A stretch of 9,207 nt of DNA from Heyndrickxia sporothermodurans. GTDB lineage: Bacteria > Bacillota > Bacilli > Bacillales > Bacillaceae_C. Location: the NCBI RefSeq assembly GCF_016785185.1, contig NZ_JAEKDY010000127.1; one strand, given 5' to 3'. Position numbers and translations under genes: made by a program. This document shows positions 6,459 to 9,207 of the stretch, one piece after another (positions within the stretch are counted from its first letter, which is position 1; every line of letters begins with the position of its first letter). Under the pieces are notes generated by a model. The model was given only the letters and a program-made list of their open reading frames with translations, did not search any database and was not told the origin of the DNA.

Positions 6459-6587
6459 ATGACCAATCCACTAGATCATGAATGGTTGCAACTTATCCAA
6501 CAAGCCAAGCATCTAGGATTGACACTACAAGAAATTCGAGAATTTCTACAACTTAATCAAAAGGAGATAATCCATAATGACAACTAA
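6459..6587 (+). CDS. SinI-like small protein (anti-repressor domain)
   Basis: A 42-residue protein, short enough to be missed by gene finders. The stretch LDHEWLQLIQQAKHLGLTLQ, followed by EIREFLQLNQKE, has the pattern of the SinI dimerisation domain (in B. subtilis SinI: LDQEWVELMVEAKEANIS, then PEEIRKYLLLNKK). SinI binds the repressor SinR and frees biofilm genes. The ATG directly follows the recombinase TAA, which suggests translational coupling; GGAAGGA lies inside the end of the recombinase gene. It overlaps the next gene by 11 bp. It may titrate the host SinR, or act on a repressor of the element; neither can be seen here. Confidence 0.8.
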   Translation: MTNPLDHEWLQLIQQAKHLGLTLQEIREFLQLNQKEIIHNDN

Positions 6588-6825
6588 ATTCAGACCATCC
6601 ATTGTCCACTACTCCAGTGTAAAAGACATTCAAATGGTCATTGAGGAATTGTTAGAGGAAATAGACGAAAAAGTATTTGCTTGTGAGCAATATCAAAAGA
6701 AATATCAATCAGAAGGTTGTCATCCATTAGCAGATCAATTTCATGGGAAGATAGTAGGATATTTAGAAATGAAGTCACATTTGCAGGAAAAGTTGTCGGA
6801 AGTAAGAGGAAGATATAGGAATTGA
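6577..6825 (+). CDS. Small helical protein of unknown function
   Basis: I do not recognise this 82-residue protein. After a short start (MTTKFRPSIVHYSS) it is charged and likely all helical: VKDIQMVIEELLEEIDEKVF, a Lys/Gln-rich middle, and a C-terminal helix EMKSHLQEKLSEVRGR that could form a coiled coil. Two cysteines or histidines near each other (Cys-His in EGCHP) are not enough for a metal site. AAGGAG lies about ten bases before the ATG, inside the SinI-like gene, so the three genes form one operon. By position it could be an accessory factor for the recombinase, as small helical proteins are in Tn554-type elements; that is only an analogy. Confidence 0.7.
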   Translation: MTTKFRPSIVHYSSVKDIQMVIEELLEEIDEKVFACEQYQKKYQSEGCHPLADQFHGKIVGYLEMKSHLQEKLSEVRGRYRN

Positions 6826-6832
6826 GAAAAAT

Positions 6833-6914
6833 GTCCAAGTTTAGAAAAACGCTAAAACACTTGATATTACTAACTTTATCAAACTATTAGTCTATTTTTA
6901 TACTATGGAATAAA
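6833..6914 (+). repeat. A-type repeat, copy 1 (reference copy)
   Basis: This is the clearest copy of the array unit. In order it has GTCCAAGTTTAG, AAAACGCT, AAACACTTGATATT, an inverted TTGATA...TATCAA pair around ten bases, CTATTAGTC, and TTTTTATACTATGGAATAAA. It starts eight bases after the last small gene. Confidence 0.7.
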
Positions 6915-6923
6915 AAGAAAAAT

Positions 6924-6954
6924 GGCTTAGAAGTATTCGCAGTACCTCTAAGCC
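6924..6954 (-). terminator. Hairpin, likely minus-strand terminator
   Basis: GGCTTAGA (6924-6931) pairs with TCTAAGCC (6947-6954), extended inward by GTA/TAC after one mismatch. On the minus strand the stem is followed by ATTTTTC; on the plus strand the T-run is poor. It would stop transcripts entering the recombinase operon from the right. Confidence 0.5.
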
Positions 6955-7059
6955 GATAAGTTTTCGCATTTAAAACTGAATAAGAAACATCCTATTCCCT
7001 TTTATTATAAAATTTTTAAAAATAGATTGCAAGGTGTCTTTCGTATTGTCTTTTTTAGG

Positions 7060-7330
7060 GTGTTTCAGTCGTGGATTGCCAACTAATACGACTATAATCT
7101 AACCTTGATAGGATTTGACCTCTTCCAATGCAATAAGTGAGGGATAGGCAACAAGTGACATTTTCCTATTTATGTCCGTTGCTGAATGGTGAAAGCCACC
7201 ATTAAACGCTGATCGTTAGGAAGGGTAGTGTCCAGATATGGACAGTAGGACAATTCACAGAGGATATAATATCCAAACTCTTAGGGCTACTTGTCAGAGT
7301 AGAATTGTTTAAGGAGAAAATCCTTTTCGA
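7060..7330 (+). ncRNA. Candidate structured noncoding RNA
   Basis: No reading frame of note runs through this stretch, yet it holds a chain of clean stems: AGTCGT/ACGACT (7067-7093), GCAAC...GTTGC with inner GACAT/ATGTC (7148-7182), AATGGTG/CACCATT (7185-7203), TGTCC/GGACA (7229-7244), and ACAATTC/GAATTGT (7250-7308) enclosing GGATAT/ATATCC and CTAC/GTAG, then AAGGA/TCCTT (7310-7324). It is less AT-rich than its surroundings. Strand is inferred from the plus-strand terminator-like hairpin at 7388-7444. It matches no RNA class I know. No promoter is evident, and the ends are approximate. Confidence 0.45.
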
Positions 7331-7387
7331 CAAATAGGATTCATACAATACGGATTCCATAATTCGATACACTAAAAGAAAATGAAG

Positions 7388-7444
7388 TCGCCTATCTTTG
7401 TTCTTTGATTTTTATTAAATCATTGAACAAGGTAGTCGATTTTT
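7388..7444 (+). terminator. Terminator-like hairpin after the structured RNA candidate
   Basis: A long imperfect stem: TCG, CTATC, TTTGTTC and TTGATTT on the left pair with AAATCA, GAACAA, GGTAG and CGA on the right (7388-7410 with about 7417-7439), followed by five T (7440-7444). Confidence 0.5.
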
Positions 7445-7607
7445 CACCAAGCCGTTGTCCATATTCTCAACCTAAAAGTATCAACCCCCCAAAACATAAG
7501 TCAAGCGTATTTGCTAAAATTCCTAATAAATTATAAGGAAAAATGATACAACATGTTAGGGCAGTATAGTTGGTAGGGGGAAGGGTTAGAATTTGTAGAT
7601 CATGATT

Positions 7608-7650
7608 AATTATAAGGAATACGGAGGAAAGAATGGATGTTACGCTTTAG
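7608..7650 (+). other. Ribosome binding site with a five-codon frame
   Basis: GGAGG (7624-7628) is followed at good distance by ATG (7633) and only MDVTL before TAG at 7648-7650. The same 12 bases AATTATAAGGAA occur just upstream (7608-7619) and again at 7529-7540. It may be a tiny leader peptide or chance. Confidence 0.25.
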
Positions 7651-7675
7651 GGGTTATTTATCAGAATAGATATGT

Positions 7676-7701
7676 GGTAGAAAAAATGCTACCGTTTTTT
7701 T
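7676..7701 (+). terminator. Terminator within the noncoding tail
   Basis: GGTAG (7676-7680) pairs with CTACC (7689-7693), followed by G and seven T. The stem is short but the T-run is excellent. It follows a copy of motif B at 7652. Confidence 0.55.
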
Positions 7702-7707
7702 ATAATC

Positions 7708-8785
7708 CCAAACCCTTGATACATCAACGTTTTCCATGATTCAATTAAACATTTTCAAGATACCAAAACGCTGTAACCCTTGTGTGCGTTGGGATTCACC
7801 GATTTTTAACGGATGGTCGTTAAAGGATAAAAAGAATATATACGACAAAAAGTAAATGAGCATAGAAGTAAAAAAAATATGTAAACAAATAGAAAATAGC
7901 CATAACACTTGATATCACTAACTTTAGCAAACTATTAGTCTATTTTTATACTATGAAATAAGGAAGATAAACGACCAAGCTAAAATCGCTAGAACCATTG
8001 ATATTACTAGCTTTATAGCACTATTAGTCTTTTTTTATACTATGGAATAAAAAAGAATGATGATTAAAAGGTGTTTGAAATAGGAAAACGCTGAAACACA
8101 TTGATTTTACTGTATTTTTAGCACCTTGTATATTTTTCTTATAGTGATAGTAAACAGAAAAATGGCTGTTAGCTTTTTTAAAAGCCTACAAACCTTGTTA
8201 TATCAATGCTTCCAGTGATATAGAGTCTATTTTTATACTATGGAATAAGAAAGAAAACAAAAAACGTGTATAATAAGTTGGTATTTATCAGAGTGGAATA
8301 AAAAACATCAAAATTGGACAAATATTTTCCAATGAGTAACCCTTTAACTGTTGGTATTGTTACATTTTAAGTATCGACAAGTGGAGGGGAAAAAATAAAG
8401 AACGAACAGAACAAAAAATACTACCATTTAGGAAAATAGAACATGTTTTAAAAATACTATATTAACACAGATGTTGGTATATCAATGTTTACAACACTTA
8501 TCTTTAAACTAAGATGATAGTCTTTAAGGGAAGTAGAAGTTTAGAACGGTATTTATCAGAGTGGAAGTGATCTGAAGTTTTAGAAACACTTCCAACCATT
8601 GATAAATTAACATTCTACAAATATAAGTTAATCATATACCTTTCATAAACACTGTTATATCAAGATTTATAGATACTTTTCGATAATAGTCTACAAAGGA
8701 AGAAACAAAGAAAATTGTCCAAGTTTAGAAAAAACATTAGAAAACAATAGAAAAAGATAAATCCGAAGTTTAGAAACCATGCTTA
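7708..8785 (+). repeat. Degenerate A-type repeat array
   Basis: Further copies of the unit at 6833-6914 lie at about 7711-7745, 7764-7790 (partial), 7891-7960, 7972-8052, 8071-8152, 8183-8248, 8463-8530, 8571-8645 and 8646-8700, with leftover starts at 8717-8735 and 8762-8785. Best-kept parts are TTGATAT or TATATCAA near the start and TATTTTTATACTATGGAATA near the end. Spacing is 80-100 bp in the middle and irregular elsewhere. No protein gene fits between them. Confidence 0.65.
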
Positions 8786-8913
8786 ACCCTTACTCCCCCA
8801 ACGGATAGAACGATTTTTGAATTTTTTGTTACTATGATAGGAAAATAGGATGGTATTTATCAGTATAGAATACACAGTAGTAATTTTCATTGGTTGCCCT
8901 TCTCAAGGACAGC

Positions 8914-8938
8914 GAATGAAGGTTATTGCCTTCTATTC
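8914..8938 (+). other. Hairpin before the last terminator
   Basis: GAATGAAGG (8914-8922) pairs with CCTTCTATTC (8929-8938) with one bulge around TTATTG. With the B copy at 8852 and the terminator at 8964 it suggests a short structured transcript. Confidence 0.4.
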
Positions 8939-8963
8939 ATAGTTTGACCTCACCTTTTTTGAT

Positions 8964-8994
8964 GGAGTCCTAATTCGGGACTCCCTATTTTTTT
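8964..8994 (+). terminator. Strong intrinsic terminator at the end of the array
   Basis: GGAGTCC (8964-8970) and GGACTCC (8978-8984) pair perfectly around TAATTCG, followed by seven T (8988-8994). It is the best terminator in the noncoding tail, three bases before the IS66 end, with no protein gene upstream for over 2 kb. Confidence 0.85.
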
Positions 8995-9011
8995 ACTGTA
9001 AGCGTAAAATA

Positions 9012-9038
9012 ATCCCCACCTGTCAACCAGATGGGGAT
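9012..9038 (-). terminator. Terminator of the IS66 transposase gene
   Basis: ATCCCCA (9012-9018) pairs with TGGGGAT (9032-9038), plus CTG/CAG inside after one mismatch. On the minus strand it is followed by TATTTT. It lies between the tnpC stop and the IS end. Confidence 0.7.
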
Positions 9039-9045
9039 CGAGTTA

Positions 9046-9207
9046 TTATTTAGGTAAGTTTTTAAAATCTATGCAAACGATTGGAAGTGTTGTTGACCAA
9101 GGCAGTACTTTATCCAGGGCATTTTTATCTGTCAGATCAATGTTAGGTAACTTCTCAAATAAATAGCGAAGGTAATAATATGGGTTTAGGCCATTTTCCT
9201 TTGCTGT
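9046..9207 (-). CDS. tnpC: IS66-family transposase TnpC, C-terminal fragment
   Basis: The last 53 residues of the protein are in the window. They read ENGLNPYYYLRYLFEKLPN, then a short acidic linker, then DKVLPWSTTLP, and end NLPK before TAA. This is the IS66 C-terminal domain, in which the ENGL-P-YL-LF-LP pattern and the LPW motif are typical. TnpC is the DDE transposase of the family. The frame is open to the window edge with no visible damage. TnpA and TnpB, if present, would lie beyond the window. Confidence 0.88.
   Translation of the reverse strand, partial: TAKENGLNPYYYLRYLFEKLPNIDLTDKNALDKVLPWSTTLPIVCIDFKNLPK

Larger units (their letters stand above)
7287..8870 (+). repeat. B motif family, five copies
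   Basis: The 19 bases GGTATTTATCAGAGTGGAA occur identically at 8280-8298 and 8548-8566. Close relatives are at 7652-7669, 8852-8870 and, inside the structured RNA candidate, 7287-7304. Most copies are followed by a hairpin or terminator: 7310-7324, 7676-7701, 8313-8333 (ATTGG/CCAAT), 8563-8593 (GGAAGTG/CACTTCC) and 8964-8994. The span given covers all copies, not a continuous repeat. Confidence 0.6.
6826..8997. other. 2.2-kb region without protein genes (element tail)
   Basis: I found no reading frame with a credible ribosome binding site and protein-like composition here. The content is the A and B repeats, a structured RNA candidate and several hairpins or terminators. It starts right after the recombinase operon and stops at an IS66 end. 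It is therefore probably the functional noncoding part of the element, perhaps shortened by the IS66 insertion. Confidence 0.6.
8998..9207 (-). mobile_element. IS66-family insertion sequence, one terminus (partial)
   Basis: The element starts GTAAGCGTAAAATAATCC, which fits the conserved GTAA-type ends of IS66-family elements, and it is followed by the end of the tnpC transposase gene pointing outward. The rest lies past the window. IS66 elements make 8-bp target duplications; the left copy would be 8990-8997. Confidence 0.8.

Noticed and set aside
6638..6838. Minus-strand open frame opposite the 82-residue protein gene
   Set aside because: The plus-strand gene has a good ribosome binding site and operon context; the minus-strand frame has neither.
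7805..7824. Terminator TTTAACG/CGTTAAA
   Set aside because: The 7-bp stem is perfect, but it is followed by GG and A-rich sequence on the plus strand, not a T-run. It is left as an unexplained palindrome.
6833..8785. CRISPR array
   Set aside because: Repeats are 60-80 bp, diverged and irregularly spaced, spacers are not of constant length, and no cas gene is near.
6833..8785. Integron with attC sites and gene cassettes
   Set aside because: No cassette genes lie between repeats and the recombinase shows no clear extra integron-type segment. Only the array-like arrangement is similar.

Overview
The window is low-GC DNA from a spore-forming member of the Bacillaceae. The block lexA (minus strand) / yneA-yneB-ynzC / tkt / sirA / yneF has the gene order and protein signatures known from Bacillus subtilis. 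SirA, a sporulation protein that acts on DnaA, points to an endospore former. The genus cannot be decided from this sequence.

Layout. Bases 1-127 are one end of an IS3-family insertion sequence, with the start of its orfA on the minus strand. It is inserted just past the 3' end of lexA. LexA and the SOS operon yneA-yneB-ynzC diverge from a 163-bp control region that holds three LexA boxes. After a strong terminator comes the transketolase gene tkt with its own terminator. Then sirA follows, with two Spo0A boxes upstream, and yneF, a small membrane protein gene.

Right after the yneF stop codon the host block ends and a probable mobile element begins. It has a XerC/D-like tyrosine recombinase (all catalytic residues present), a 42-residue SinI-like protein that starts on the base after the recombinase stop codon, and an unrecognised 82-residue protein that overlaps it. 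About 2.1 kb without protein genes follow (6826-8997). This stretch is not empty. It holds a degenerate array of about ten A-type repeat copies, at least five copies of a second motif (B) that tend to precede hairpins or terminators, and one compact, hairpin-rich segment that looks like a structured RNA. The element is cut off by an IS66-family insertion sequence whose conserved end begins at 8998; the C-terminus of its TnpC transposase runs off the window on the minus strand.

How it works together. The left half is host SOS, sporulation and core metabolism. LexA represses itself and yneA (cell-division inhibitor), yneB (serine recombinase) and ynzC. SirA blocks new replication initiation when Spo0A is active. 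The right half looks like an integrase-driven element with tight expression control: a 23-bp hairpin ending in a T-run lies directly before the recombinase ATG and buries its ribosome binding site. The combination of tyrosine recombinase, SinI-like protein, small helical protein and long repeat-rich noncoding tail is the part of the window most likely to be an undescribed system. Its mechanism and its right boundary cannot be settled from this sequence alone.
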